From NCBI GenBank assembly GCA_003285105.1, contig CP030158.1, forward strand, positions 3,892,449-3,956,448: a stretch of 64,000 bases of DNA, in the 5' to 3' direction. This document shows positions 16,308 through 24,434 of the stretch, one piece after another. Position numbers and translations under genes: made by a program. The DNA comes from Roseithermus sacchariphilus (GTDB lineage: Bacteria; Bacteroidota; Rhodothermia; Rhodothermales; MEBIC09517). The first letter of the stretch is position 1, and every line of letters starts with the position of its first letter. The notes beneath the pieces are model-generated. The model searched no databases, had not been told where the DNA came from, and saw only the letters and a list, made by a program, of their open reading frames with translations.

Positions 16308-16328
16308 GAAGGGCGACCTTCGCCCTTC
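16308..16328. terminator. Hairpin between convergent genes
   Basis: GAAGGGCGA (16308-16316) and its exact complement TCGCCCTTC (16320-16328) flank a 3-base loop, giving a 9-bp GC-rich stem in the 39-bp gap between the HEPN-FHA gene and the convergent aldo/keto reductase. There is no T tract on either side, so it may act as a weak bidirectional terminator or only protect 3' ends. Confidence 0.5.
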
Positions 16329-16343
16329 GCCCCGCCCCTGCCG

Positions 16344-17321
16344 CTACGCCAGCGCCGCGTCCCGTTCCGCCAGCAGCGCGTCGATCTCCGCGATGTCCTC
16401 CTCGCCGAGGCGCCAGTCGCCCGCCGGGGCGGTTTCCTCGATCTGCGCCGGGCGGCGCGCCCCGACAATGGCGGCCGTGACCTCGGGCCGGCGCAGCACC
16501 CACGCGATGGCGAGCTGCGGGAGCGTCCGGCCGTGGCGCTCGGCGATCGGGCGCAGCTTTTCGACCAGCGCCAGGTTGACGCTCAGTTGCGGTTCGGTGA
16601 AGAACGGCGAGCGCTTGCGCCAGTCGTCCTCGGGCAGGCGCTCGACGGTCGCCTTCGAGAACTTGCCCGTCAGCAGCCCGGCCTGCATCGGACTGTAGGC
16701 GATGACCCCGATCCCGTGGCGGGCGCAGTAGGGCAGCACCTCGGCCTCGACGTCCCGCCGCAGCATGCTGTAGGGCGGCTGGAGCGACGTGATGGGATGG
16801 ATCCTGCGCACGCGCTCCATCTGGTCGACGTTGAAGTTGGACACCCCGCCGTAGCGCACCTTGCCCTCCTCGATCAGCTCCGCGATGGTCGTCCAGGCTT
16901 CCTCGATGTCCGCCTCCGGGTCGGGCCAGTGGATCTGGTAGAGGTCGATGACGTCGATGCCGAGACGGCGGAGGCTGTCCTCGCACTCCCGGCGCACGCT
17001 GGCGGCGGTCAGCCGTCCGTAGGGCATCGGGTTGCCCTCGTCCCAGACGCGACCGCACTTGGTGGCCACGATGACCTCATGCCGGTCCGACCGCTCGCGG
17101 AGCGCCCGGCCCAGGACCGTCTCGGCATGGCCGAAGCCGTAGACGGCGGCGGTGTCGATCCAGTTGATCCCGAGGTCGAGCGCCCGGTGGATGGCGGCGA
17201 TGGATTCCCGGTCGTCCTGCGGCCCCCAGGCGAAGCGCCAACCGGAGCCGCCATGCGCCCACGTGCCGAGGCCGACCGTGGTGAGATGCAGATCGCTGGT
17301 GCCGAGTTGACGGGTGTGCAT
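16344..17321 (-). CDS. Aldo/keto reductase
   Basis: 325 residues, the usual size of an NADPH-dependent aldo/keto reductase barrel. The catalytic tetrad regions are visible: [14 protein letters not shown] (Asp and Tyr), VIVATKCG (Lys) and YQIHWPDP (His). The substrate-side loop [10 protein letters not shown] and the late [11 protein letters not shown] cofactor segment are also typical. The start at 17321 ([10 protein letters not shown]) gives the canonical N-terminal strand; an in-frame ATG six codons upstream is possible. It is divergent from the DUF1080 gene with 190 bp between. It most likely reduces or oxidises a carbonyl or sugar; the physiological substrate is unknown, although the DUF1080 neighbour fits a glycan context. 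Confidence 0.88.
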   Translation of the reverse strand: MHTRQLGTSDLHLTTVGLGTWAHGGSGWRFAWGPQDDRESIAAIHRALDLGINWIDTAAVYGFGHAETVLGRALRERSDRHEVIVATKCGRVWDEGNPMPYGRLTAASVRRECEDSLRRLGIDVIDLYQIHWPDPEADIEEAWTTIAELIEEGKVRYGGVSNFNVDQMERVRRIHPITSLQPPYSMLRRDVEAEVLPYCARHGIGVIAYSPMQAGLLTGKFSKATVERLPEDDWRKRSPFFTEPQLSVNLALVEKLRPIAERHGRTLPQLAIAWVLRRPEVTAAIVGARRPAQIEETAPAGDWRLGEEDIAEIDALLAERDAALA

Positions 17322-17511
17322 GATGGCGTGTGGGATCATGGATGGAAAGGGAACGGGAGGCTTCGATCCGGCGAGGCCGAAGAGGGTTCCGGCGGCATCG
17401 AGACGACGAATCGAACGGTGGCACATCACCCACCGGAATGCCTACTTTCCGTCAACCCGCCCGGAAGCGCTCCCGGCGCGCCGGTCCCCTCCACCCATCC
17501 CCCCACGACCC

Positions 17512-18912
17512 ATGCGCTCCTTGCTCTTTGCTACGACCCTGCTGCTCGTGGGCCTGACCGCCGGCTTCACCCGGCCGGACCCGCCCACACCCGACGACGC
17601 CAACGGCTGGACCCTGCTCTTCAACGGCGAAAACCTGGACGGCTGGATTCAGCGCAACGGCGAGGCCGAGTACCGCGTCGAGAACGGCACCATCGTCGGC
17701 ATCTCGAAGCTGAACACCCCGAACAGCTTCCTGTGCACCGAACAGAACTACGGCGACTTCATCCTGGAGTACGACGTGATGGTCGATCCGCGGCTGAACT
17801 CGGGCGTGCAGATCCGCAGCCTGTCCACGCCGGAGTACCGCAACGGCCGGGTCCACGGCTACCAGGTCGAGCTCGATCCGAGCCCGCGGGCCTACACGGG
17901 CGGCATCTACGACGAAGCCCGGCGGGGCTGGCTCTACCCGCTCTCGCGCAATCCCGAAGGGCAGACCGCCTTCCGTCAGGGCGAGTGGAACACCATCCGC
18001 GTCGAAGCCATCGGCCCGACGATCCGCACCTGGGTCAACGGACAGATGGCGGCCAACCTCGTCGACGACATGACCGCCGAGGGCTTCATCGCCCTGCAGG
18101 TCCACAGCATCGGCCGCCCCGAACAGGAAGGCACGACCGTCCGCTGGCGCAACATCCGCATCAAGACGACCGACCTGGAGCAGGAGCGCTGGCCCGTCGA
18201 CCCGGACGTGCCGGAGATCAGCTACCTGACGAACACGCTGACGGACTGGGAGAAACGCCACGGCTGGCGGCTGCTCTGGGACGGGCAGACGACGGAGGGC
18301 TGGCGCGGGGCGCGGCTGGACCACTTCCCCACGCGCGGCTGGCGCATCGAGGACGGCGTGCTCATCGTCGAGGCCGCCGACGGCGCGGAATCCGGCAACG
18401 GCGGCGACATCGTCACCGTCGACACCTACAGCGACTTCGAACTGGAGCTGGACTTCCGGATCACCGAGGGGGCCAACAGCGGCATCAAGTATTTCGTGCA
18501 GACCGATCTGAACCAGGGCCCCGGCTCGGCCATCGGGCTGGAGTACCAGATCCTCGACGACCAGAACCACCCGGATGCCGGGCAGGGCGTGGCGGGCAAC
18601 CGCACCGTCGCCTCGCTCTACGACCTGATCCCGGCGGAGAACCTGTCCGTCCCGAGCCGCGGTAAGCCGTTCAACGGCGTCGGCGCCTGGAACAAGGCCC
18701 GCATCGTCGTCCGCGGCGACCACGTCGAGCACTGGCTCAACAACTTCAAGGTGGTCGAGTACGAGCGGGGGACGCAGATGTACCGGGCGCTGGTGCAGAA
18801 CAGCAAGTATGCCCGGTGGGAAAACTTCGGCGAGTGGGAGCAGGGGCACATCCTGCTCCAGGATCACGGCAACGAAGTCCACTTCCGCAGCATCAAGATC
18901 CGCGAACTGTAG
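17512..18912 (+). CDS. Secreted protein with two DUF1080 (3-keto-disaccharide hydrolase) domains
   Basis: 466 residues. A Sec signal peptide ([19 protein letters not shown]) is followed by two DUF1080 jelly-roll domains at about 28-222 and 248-465. Each opens with the family signature ([13 protein letters not shown] and [13 protein letters not shown]), then an EDG- or ENG-type turn ([18 protein letters not shown]), and contains the S-G-I/V strand ([18 protein letters not shown]). Members bind or hydrolyse glycans, and some act on 3-keto-disaccharides. Duplicated DUF1080 proteins are common in polysaccharide-degrading Bacteroidota, Planctomycetes and relatives. The start is the ATG at the signal peptide. 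The convergent glutaredoxin-like gene lies 75 bp beyond, across an inverted repeat. Confidence 0.88.
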   Translation: MRSLLFATTLLLVGLTAGFTRPDPPTPDDANGWTLLFNGENLDGWIQRNGEAEYRVENGTIVGISKLNTPNSFLCTEQNYGDFILEYDVMVDPRLNSGVQIRSLSTPEYRNGRVHGYQVELDPSPRAYTGGIYDEARRGWLYPLSRNPEGQTAFRQGEWNTIRVEAIGPTIRTWVNGQMAANLVDDMTAEGFIALQVHSIGRPEQEGTTVRWRNIRIKTTDLEQERWPVDPDVPEISYLTNTLTDWEKRHGWRLLWDGQTTEGWRGARLDHFPTRGWRIEDGVLIVEAADGAESGNGGDIVTVDTYSDFELELDFRITEGANSGIKYFVQTDLNQGPGSAIGLEYQILDDQNHPDAGQGVAGNRTVASLYDLIPAENLSVPSRGKPFNGVGAWNKARIVVRGDHVEHWLNNFKVVEYERGTQMYRALVQNSKYARWENFGEWEQGHILLQDHGNEVHFRSIKIREL

Positions 18913-18918
18913 TTGCGT

Positions 18919-18984
18919 GACGAATGCCGAGTGTCGAGTGATCAAGAGAGCTATTCATTCGACATTCGGCGCTCGGCATTCGTC
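18919..18984. repeat. Intergenic inverted repeat, possible bidirectional terminator
   Basis: GACGAATGCCGAG (18919-18931) is exactly complementary to CTCGGCATTCGTC (18972-18984), with 40 bases between. The interior also carries related shorter blocks (GTGTCGAG, TTCGACATTCGGCG), so the whole stretch is built from variants of a CGAATG/CGAGTG unit. It fills the gap between two convergent genes. It may end transcription from both sides, but the unit style also resembles short intergenic repeat families seen in other bacteria. Confidence 0.6.
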
Positions 18985-18987
18985 CGA

Positions 18988-19275
18988 TCAGAGGCACGTC
19001 CCGGTGTCCGGGTCGAGGTAGCAGGCATCCCCCGAGACCTGGCGATCCATCATCACCTGGTGCTCGATCTCGTCCAGGAACGCCTCGATCGAGGCCCGGT
19101 CCGTGTAGGCCTGCCGTCCCTCTACCAGCACCGGAGGGCGGACGGAGGGCGGTAATCCCGGCACCGTTTCGGCCCCCTCCAGCGTGACGACCCGGTGCGC
19201 CAGCACGGCCGCACGCAACCGGTCGGCCACGTCGTCGCAGAAGCTACAGACGGCGGGTCGATACAGGGTGATCAT
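18988..19275 (-). CDS. Glutaredoxin-like thioredoxin-fold protein
   Basis: 95 residues. It begins with the strand MITLYRPAVCSFCDD, giving a CxxC redox motif (Cys10-Ser-Phe-Cys13) at the start of helix 1. The cis-proline loop is seen in VRPPVLVEG, followed by a C-terminal helix, TDRASIEAFLDEIEHQV. The last 15 residues add two more cysteines (GDACYLDPDTGTCL), absent from ordinary glutaredoxins, which could bind metal or form a second disulfide. Cytoplasmic; probably a dithiol reductase or electron carrier of unknown partner. The start at 19275 puts the first beta strand at residue 2; a longer in-frame version adds an unlikely basic leader. Divergent from the HiPIP gene. Confidence 0.75.
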   Translation of the reverse strand: MITLYRPAVCSFCDDVADRLRAAVLAHRVVTLEGAETVPGLPPSVRPPVLVEGRQAYTDRASIEAFLDEIEHQVMMDRQVSGDACYLDPDTGTCL

Positions 19276-19479
19276 GGTATTGACCGGATGGACTCGAAAT
19301 CGGTACGCTACAGACGCCCCATCCCACGCGCACGGTTCCCCTCTGTGGCTGCCCGGGAAGCGCACCGTGAGGCCGGACCTTCTTGCAGGTTTCACGAGAC
19401 GCCCGTTGAGCGTTCCCCGTCCCGGTCCGACCTTGTCATGTCAATCTTCCCCATCCCCCTATCCATCCGGCAACGAACC

Positions 19480-19887
19480 ATGAGCGATCGCATCCGTCTC
19501 GAGGACGAACAGAACGCAGAACCCCGGCTGTCGCGGCGAGCCTTTCTGGGCCGCGCGGCGGCGCTCGGCGGCGTGTCGGTCTTCCTGGCCGCCTGCGGCG
19601 GCGGGGAGTCGGGCAATCAGGCCGGCACCGAGTCCGGCGCGGCGGCCGGCGGTGAGTCCGGCGTCGTCGCGGCCGAGTGCGAGGGCTACGACCAGCTGAC
19701 GGAGCAGGCGCTGCAGACGCGCCAGACGCTGGGCTACGTCGACGTCAGCCCGCAGGAAGGCAAGTACTGCCACAACTGCCGCTTCTACAACCAGCCCGAG
19801 GGCGGAGCGGCCTGCGGCGGCTGCCAGCTCTTCCCTGGACCGGTGGCTCCGAACGGCTACTGCAACTCCTGGGCCGCCGTGGCCTGA
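19480..19887 (+). CDS. High-potential iron-sulfur protein (HiPIP), Tat-exported lipoprotein
   Basis: 135 residues. The N-terminus carries a twin-arginine motif, LSRRAFLGRAA, ahead of a hydrophobic stretch that ends in a lipobox, FLAACGG, so the protein should be folded before export and then lipid-anchored. A Gly/Ser linker leads to the HiPIP domain with C-x2-C-x11-C-x2-C-x12-C spacing in the last 45 residues (KYCHNC, CGGC, GYCNSW). Four of these five cysteines would hold a [4Fe-4S] cluster; the extra Cys next to the third ligand is unusual. HiPIPs carry electrons from the bc1-type or alternative complex to a terminal oxidase, as described in Rhodothermus marinus. It stands alone, ended by a strong terminator. 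Confidence 0.88.
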   Translation: MSDRIRLEDEQNAEPRLSRRAFLGRAAALGGVSVFLAACGGGESGNQAGTESGAAAGGESGVVAAECEGYDQLTEQALQTRQTLGYVDVSPQEGKYCHNCRFYNQPEGGAACGGCQLFPGPVAPNGYCNSWAAVA

Positions 19888-19916
19888 CCCCTCCGGGTTT
19901 GCACACCGGCTCTCTG

Positions 19917-19951
19917 CGGGGACGGACCTCCGGGTTCGTCCCCGTTTTTTT
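19917..19951 (+). terminator. Intrinsic terminator after the HiPIP gene
   Basis: CGGGGACG (19917-19924) pairs with CGTCCCCG (19937-19944) across a 12-base loop and is followed at once by seven T (19945-19951). It starts 30 bp after the HiPIP stop codon. This is the clearest rho-independent terminator in the window. Confidence 0.9.
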
Positions 19952-20043
19952 GTGGCTTCCGGCCTTCAGCCCATCGAGCGCTTGCACCGGGGCGGCCGAT
20001 GAGGGATACTGACGACGTCCCTCCCCGTCACCCCGCGCCTCCC

Positions 20044-21378
20044 ATGCACCGCGCCGCCCTCTCGCTGCTGCTCCTCGCCACCGTCCTCCCCGCACGGGCC
20101 CAGGACGAAGCGCCCTTCCTGGACATCACCGCGCTCTTTCCCCTGACCGAAGACCACGTCCACGGCTCGACGATCGCCGAGTTGCCGAACGGCGACTTGC
20201 TGGCGGCCTGGTTCCAGGGCTCCGGCGAGCGGTGGGCCGACGACGTAGCCATCCTCGGTGCCCGCCGGCCGGCCGGGGCCGCCTCCTGGAGCGAACCGTT
20301 CACGCTGGCCGACACCCCCGGCTTCCCCGACATCAACCCCGTGCTGTTCGTCGACCCGGACGGACGGCTCTGGCTCTTCTGGTATACCGTCCTCGCCAAT
20401 CTCTGGGAGACCTCGCTGCTGAAGGTCCGCACCAGCACCGACTACGGCCACGACGGCCCGCCCGTGTGGCAGCGTCAGGACGTGATCCACGTCAAGCCCG
20501 GCGGCTCGACCGAGCGCGGCATCCAGCCGGACGATCCGTTCGTGGCGTCCGTGGCGGCTCAACTCGAACGCTACACGGCCTACCTGACCGAGCAGGGCGT
20601 CTTCGACGCGCCCGGCCTCTGGGCCCGCTGGATCGACCGCACCGCCGAGATCCTGGCCGACGCCGGCGGCGAGGACCTCCAGCGCCGAGGCCGACGCTAT
20701 CTTCCCGACGGCAGCTACGAAAACGCGGACATGGGGTACCCCCTCGCCCGCCGCCTCGGCTGGCAGACCCGCAACAAGCCCGTCGCCCTCCCCGGCGGCC
20801 GCCTGATCCTCCCCCTCTACTCCGACCGGTTCTCGTTCTCGCTCATGGCCCTCACCGACGACGGCGGCCAGACGTGGTCGTTCAGCACCCCGCTCGTGGG
20901 CGCCGGCAACGTCCAGCCGGCCATCGCCCGACGCACGGACGGCACGCTGGTCGCCTACATGCGCGACAACGGGCCTCCCCCTCAGCGCCTGCACGTGAGC
21001 ACCTCGACCGACGACGGCGCGACCTGGAGCGACGTGCGTGACAGCGACCACGTCAACTCCGGCACCGCCGCCGACGTGGTGGTCCTCGCCAACGGACACT
21101 GGGCAATGGTCAACAACGACACGGAGACGGGTCGCCACCGCCTCACGGTGTCCCTCTCCGTGGACGAAGGCCGCACGTGGCCCTGGTCGCGGGCGCTGGC
21201 AGATGACGACCGGGGCGACGAAGCCACCCGCAGCCACTACCCCGCCATCATCCAGACGCGCGACGGCACCCTCCACGTGATCTACAGCGTCCACCACGAA
21301 GACCGCACCGGACCGCGCAAAACCATCCACCACGCCCGGTTCAACGAAGCCTGGGTGCGAGGTGAAGGGTCGGATTGA
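20044..21378 (+). CDS. Secreted sialidase-like (BNR/Asp-box) glycan hydrolase
   Basis: 444 residues with a Sec signal peptide (HRAALSLLLLATVLPARAQ). The rest is a six-bladed-propeller type sequence with Asp-box motifs: TDDGGQTWSF, STDDGATWSD and SVDEGRTWPW. Other blades show the repeated pattern of a strand, a D/N-G turn and W-F/Y (LPNGDLLAAWFQG, DPDGRLWLFWYT). It falls in the exo-sialidase-like superfamily (GH33-like or the related neuraminidase group of Bacteroidota). I cannot identify the Arg triad with certainty, so the sugar removed is unknown. Periplasmic or secreted. Start chosen at the signal peptide ATG; an upstream in-frame ATG at 19999 gives a proline-rich leader. Confidence 0.78.
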   Translation: MHRAALSLLLLATVLPARAQDEAPFLDITALFPLTEDHVHGSTIAELPNGDLLAAWFQGSGERWADDVAILGARRPAGAASWSEPFTLADTPGFPDINPVLFVDPDGRLWLFWYTVLANLWETSLLKVRTSTDYGHDGPPVWQRQDVIHVKPGGSTERGIQPDDPFVASVAAQLERYTAYLTEQGVFDAPGLWARWIDRTAEILADAGGEDLQRRGRRYLPDGSYENADMGYPLARRLGWQTRNKPVALPGGRLILPLYSDRFSFSLMALTDDGGQTWSFSTPLVGAGNVQPAIARRTDGTLVAYMRDNGPPPQRLHVSTSTDDGATWSDVRDSDHVNSGTAADVVVLANGHWAMVNNDTETGRHRLTVSLSVDEGRTWPWSRALADDDRGDEATRSHYPAIIQTRDGTLHVIYSVHHEDRTGPRKTIHHARFNEAWVRGEGSD

Positions 21379-21422
21379 CGATTGCCGATGTTCGTTTTGC
21401 GCATAGGTCTAGCTCGCACACA

Positions 21423-21464
21423 TCGACCCTCGCCTTTCGACCCTCGCCATTCGACCCTCGACCA
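21423..21464. repeat. Three 14-bp tandem repeats upstream of the LigD phosphoesterase gene
   Basis: Three successive 14-base units begin at 21423, 21437 and 21451, all starting TCGACCCTCG and ending CCTT, CCAT or ACCA. They sit directly before the ATG at 21469. They share TCGA/TCG style with the inverted repeat at 18919-18984, so may belong to one class of simple intergenic repeats. Confidence 0.7.
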
Positions 21465-21468
21465 TCCC

Positions 21469-22059
21469 ATGCCCGACGACCTCGCGGCCTATCGCCACAA
21501 GCGTGATCTCGCCGCCTCGGGAGAGCCCGATGGCGCCCCCGCCTCCTCGTCCGGCGAGCACCCCATCTTCGTGATTCAGAAGCACGATGCCCGCACGCTG
21601 CACTACGACGTGCGGCTGGAGGTGGACGGCGTGCTGAAGTCGTGGGCCGTGCCGAAGGGGCCGTCGACGGACCCCCGCGTGCGGCGGCTCGCCCAGCCGA
21701 CCGAAGATCACCCGCTCGACTATGCCCGCTTCGAGGGCGTCATCCCCGAGGGGCACTACGGCGCCGGCACGGTGCTCGTGTGGGACCTGGGCACGTACCG
21801 CAACCTGCGTGCGGAGAAGCCGGGCGACGGCGCTTCGATGCGGCAATCGCTGGAGGAAGGCAAGGTGGAGGTGTGGCTGGAGGGCCGGAAGCTGCGCGGG
21901 GGCTACGCCCTCATCCGCATGAAGGACCGCAACGGCTGGCTGCTCATCAAGATGGACGACGACGAGGCCGACGCCCGCCGCGACCCCGTCCGCACCGAAC
22001 CCGATTCCGTCCTGACCGGCCGCAGCCTCGATGAGATCCGCGCGCAGGAAGGCGACTGA
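21469..22059 (+). CDS. Stand-alone LigD-type 3'-phosphoesterase domain
   Basis: 196 residues covering just the phosphoesterase (PE) module of bacterial LigD. The active-site signature HDARTLHYDVRLE is complete (metal-binding His, His and Asp), followed by SWAVPKGPSTD and the late GGYALIRMKDR strand that supports the active site. The enzyme trims 3' phosphate and 3' ribonucleotide ends to leave clean 3'-OH ends for repair. Cytoplasmic. The 3-bp gap to the next gene, a LigD polymerase module, shows that both act together. The start is chosen at the ATG of MPDDLAAYRHKRD, the usual PE beginning; the upstream in-frame sequence is repeat DNA. Confidence 0.9.
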   Translation: MPDDLAAYRHKRDLAASGEPDGAPASSSGEHPIFVIQKHDARTLHYDVRLEVDGVLKSWAVPKGPSTDPRVRRLAQPTEDHPLDYARFEGVIPEGHYGAGTVLVWDLGTYRNLRAEKPGDGASMRQSLEEGKVEVWLEGRKLRGGYALIRMKDRNGWLLIKMDDDEADARRDPVRTEPDSVLTGRSLDEIRAQEGD

Positions 22060-22062
22060 TCC

Positions 22063-22974
22063 ATGGCGACCTACCGCTTCGGCCCGTATACCGTCGAGGC
22101 CTCGAACGAGGACAAGCTCCTCTTCCCCGACGACGGCCTCACCAAGGGCGATCTCATCGCCTACTACGATCGCATCGCCCCGATGATGCTGCCGCACCTG
22201 CGGGAGCGGCCGCTGGCGCTGCATCGCTACCCCGACGGCATCCATCGCGCCGGCTTCGTGCAGCAGGCCTGCCCGGACTACTTCCCCGCGTGGATCGCGC
22301 GTGCCACGGTGGATAAGGAAGGCGGTACGATCACCCATGCCGTCTGCAACCACCGCGCAGCGCTCGTCTACCTCGCCAACCAGGGCGTCGTCACCCCGCA
22401 CGTCTGGCTCAGCCGCACCGACCGCCCCCGCCACCCGGATCGGCTCGTCTTCGACCTCGACCCGCCGGACGATGACACCGGCCTGGTCCGCGACGCGGCG
22501 CGAGCCGTCCGGGCGCTGCTGGACGACCTGGGCCTGCCTGCTTACGTCATGACCACCGGCTCACGCGGCCTGCACGTCGTCACGCCCCTGGACCGCTCGG
22601 CGGACTACGACACGGTGCGTGCCTTCGCCCGCGACGCCGCCGACCTGCTGACGCACCGCCACCCGGACCTGCTCACCACCGAACCGCGCCGCGCCGACCG
22701 CCGGGGACGGCTGTACCTGGACACCCTGCGCAACGCCTATGGCCAGACCACCGTGCCCCCCTACGCCGTCCGCCCGCGCCCCGGGGCACCCGTCGCCACC
22801 CCGCTACACTGGGCCGAGGTGGACGATCCCACGCTGGCCTCCGATCGCTACACGATCCGGAATCTCTTCCGGCGACTCGCGCAGGTCGACGACCCGTGGG
22901 CCGGCCTCGCCCGGCACGCCCACGCCCTGAGGGCGCCACGCGAACGGCTCGACGCCCTCCGTGCCACCGACTGA
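22063..22974 (+). CDS. Stand-alone LigD-type polymerase (primase-polymerase) domain
   Basis: 303 residues, matching the POL module of LigD, an archaeo-eukaryotic primase-like polymerase. Seen are NEDKLLFPDDGLTKGDLI at the start, the RYPDG strand, the catalytic pair in VFDLDPPD (Asp-x-Asp), TTGSRGLHVVTPL and the late RDRR-like basic segment. It fills gaps with ribo- or deoxynucleotides during end joining. It begins 3 bp after the phosphoesterase stop, a two-gene unit. No ATP-dependent ligase module and no ku gene are in the window, so the LigD functions are split and the ligase must lie elsewhere or be replaced by another enzyme. Confidence 0.9.
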   Translation: MATYRFGPYTVEASNEDKLLFPDDGLTKGDLIAYYDRIAPMMLPHLRERPLALHRYPDGIHRAGFVQQACPDYFPAWIARATVDKEGGTITHAVCNHRAALVYLANQGVVTPHVWLSRTDRPRHPDRLVFDLDPPDDDTGLVRDAARAVRALLDDLGLPAYVMTTGSRGLHVVTPLDRSADYDTVRAFARDAADLLTHRHPDLLTTEPRRADRRGRLYLDTLRNAYGQTTVPPYAVRPRPGAPVATPLHWAEVDDPTLASDRYTIRNLFRRLAQVDDPWAGLARHAHALRAPRERLDALRATD

Positions 22975-22985
22975 GGCCGCCCCGG

Positions 22986-23255
22986 TCAATCCCCATCCCG
23001 CTTGAACGACACACCCAGGCGGCGGGCCTGTAGCATATGCAGCGCCGTGGAACGGCGTAGCTGCGCGATGTGGTGCCGCGCCTCCATCTGCGCCAGCCGT
23101 CGCTGCGCATCCGATCCGGGGTGCCGCCGCACCTCGTCCAGACAGGCCTGAAGCACGGCCCGAGCTTCGGCTTCTTCGATCCGGAGTTGCTCTACGAGCG
23201 CGTGGAGTTCGTCGACCGACAGCGTGGTCAGGTCAGCGTAGCGATCGTGCTGCAC
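22986..23255 (-). CDS. Small helical protein of unknown function
   Basis: 89 residues, almost all predicted helix and rich in Leu, Ala, Arg, Glu and Gln: a first helix around TLSVDELHALVEQLRIEEAE, a break near RHPGSD, then a second basic helix. It looks like a short antiparallel coiled coil and has no signal peptide or membrane segment. It is convergent with the LigD polymerase gene, only 11 bp away, and lies downstream of cydB on the same strand with 156 bp between. I recognise no family; expression is inferred from an uninterrupted frame of helical composition. Confidence 0.5.
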   Translation of the reverse strand: MQHDRYADLTTLSVDELHALVEQLRIEEAEARAVLQACLDEVRRHPGSDAQRRLAQMEARHHIAQLRRSTALHMLQARRLGVSFKRDGD

Positions 23256-23411
23256 GGGTATTCGTCGTCTCGGCTACGAAGATGAAGGTCAGGGCGGGTA
23301 TCGGCCTCCATTACCCGGTGATTAACCCCGGCCGCCGGCAACACCAGCAGCCTGCTCGCGGCCTACCTCCCCCCATCGCACGCCCTGAAGCCCCCGCATC
23401 GCCTTCCCGGA

Positions 23412-24434
23412 TCAGCCTGCCCGCTCGTCCGAATCGGCCGGCCCCTGCTTGAAGACCCAGAACAGGTAGCCGGTGGCGGGGAAGACCACGACGACGCCGA
23501 CCACCAGCGCCACGGCCAGCCACGCGAGCACGGCCGGTGGGGCCTGCGTGTTGAGCAGGGTCAACTCCGACCCGTCGCGCAGGCGGACGAGCGTGGGAAA
23601 CTCCACGGCGAAGAAGCCGCCCAGGATGGCCAGCAGCTGGAGCCCCACCAGCACGCGGCTCGTCCACACCCGGCGGCGGCGCAGGCTGAGCGCGATCAGC
23701 GGCAGCAGCAGCGTGGCCACCCCCAGCGCAGCCAGCGCCGCGGGCGTGGCCAGGAAGTGGCTCAGGAGCGGGTAGCCCGCCCGGTGGGCCGTCCAGAAGA
23801 CCACACCGCCGATCGGCACGGCGGCGGCCAGCAGCCCGGCACCCCACCGCGCGTAGTAGGTCTGATCGGAGGGCGCGGACACCTCGCCCACCATGAACAC
23901 CGCCGCCACGTAGGCGCACAGCACCACGGTGAACAGCCCCACCGCCGCCGCAAACGTGTTCAGCCAGGGCGCCACGAAACCGTCGACGAACGAGGCTGGG
24001 GCCGGGTCGATGCGGCCGAGGAACGCCGCGCCGAGCGTCATCCCGAGGAAGAAAGGCGTCCACACGCTCGAGATCCGGTAGCCCCAGGCATAGAGCCGGT
24101 GGGCCGGATCCACCCCCACGTCGTAGTGCCGGAAGGCGAAGAAGGCGCCCCGGAAGACGATGCCGAGCAGCGCCGCCAGCAACGGCAGGTGCAGGTAGTG
24201 CGTGAGCGTGCTGTAGACCGACGGGAAGCCGACGAACAGGATGACGATCACGAGCAGGATCCAGACGTGGTTGGCCTCCCAGACGGGGGCGATGGCGTCG
24301 GCCAGGCGACGCTGGTCGCGCCCGCGGGTGAGCCATTCCAGAATGCCGGCCCCGAAGTCGGCCCCGCCGAGCAGCAGGTAGAGCGCCAGCGAGACGGCCA
24401 GCACGAAGACGATGAACGCCAGCAGCGGGGTCAT
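23412..24434 (-). CDS. cydB: Cytochrome bd quinol oxidase subunit II
   Basis: 340 residues with about nine membrane helices. The N-terminus has the CydB hallmarks LYLLLGGADFGAG and APVWEANHVWILLVIV, and FRHYD follows the first helix pair. The C-terminus ends VFPATGYLFWVFK. With CydA it forms the membrane quinol oxidase that reduces oxygen to water without pumping protons and has high oxygen affinity. The ATG at 24434 overlaps the cydA stop as ATGA, so translation is probably coupled. I saw no small cydX-like open frame directly downstream, though I did not exclude one. Confidence 0.93.
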   Translation of the reverse strand: MTPLLAFIVFVLAVSLALYLLLGGADFGAGILEWLTRGRDQRRLADAIAPVWEANHVWILLVIVILFVGFPSVYSTLTHYLHLPLLAALLGIVFRGAFFAFRHYDVGVDPAHRLYAWGYRISSVWTPFFLGMTLGAAFLGRIDPAPASFVDGFVAPWLNTFAAAVGLFTVVLCAYVAAVFMVGEVSAPSDQTYYARWGAGLLAAAVPIGGVVFWTAHRAGYPLLSHFLATPAALAALGVATLLLPLIALSLRRRRVWTSRVLVGLQLLAILGGFFAVEFPTLVRLRDGSELTLLNTQAPPAVLAWLAVALVVGVVVVFPATGYLFWVFKQGPADSDERAG

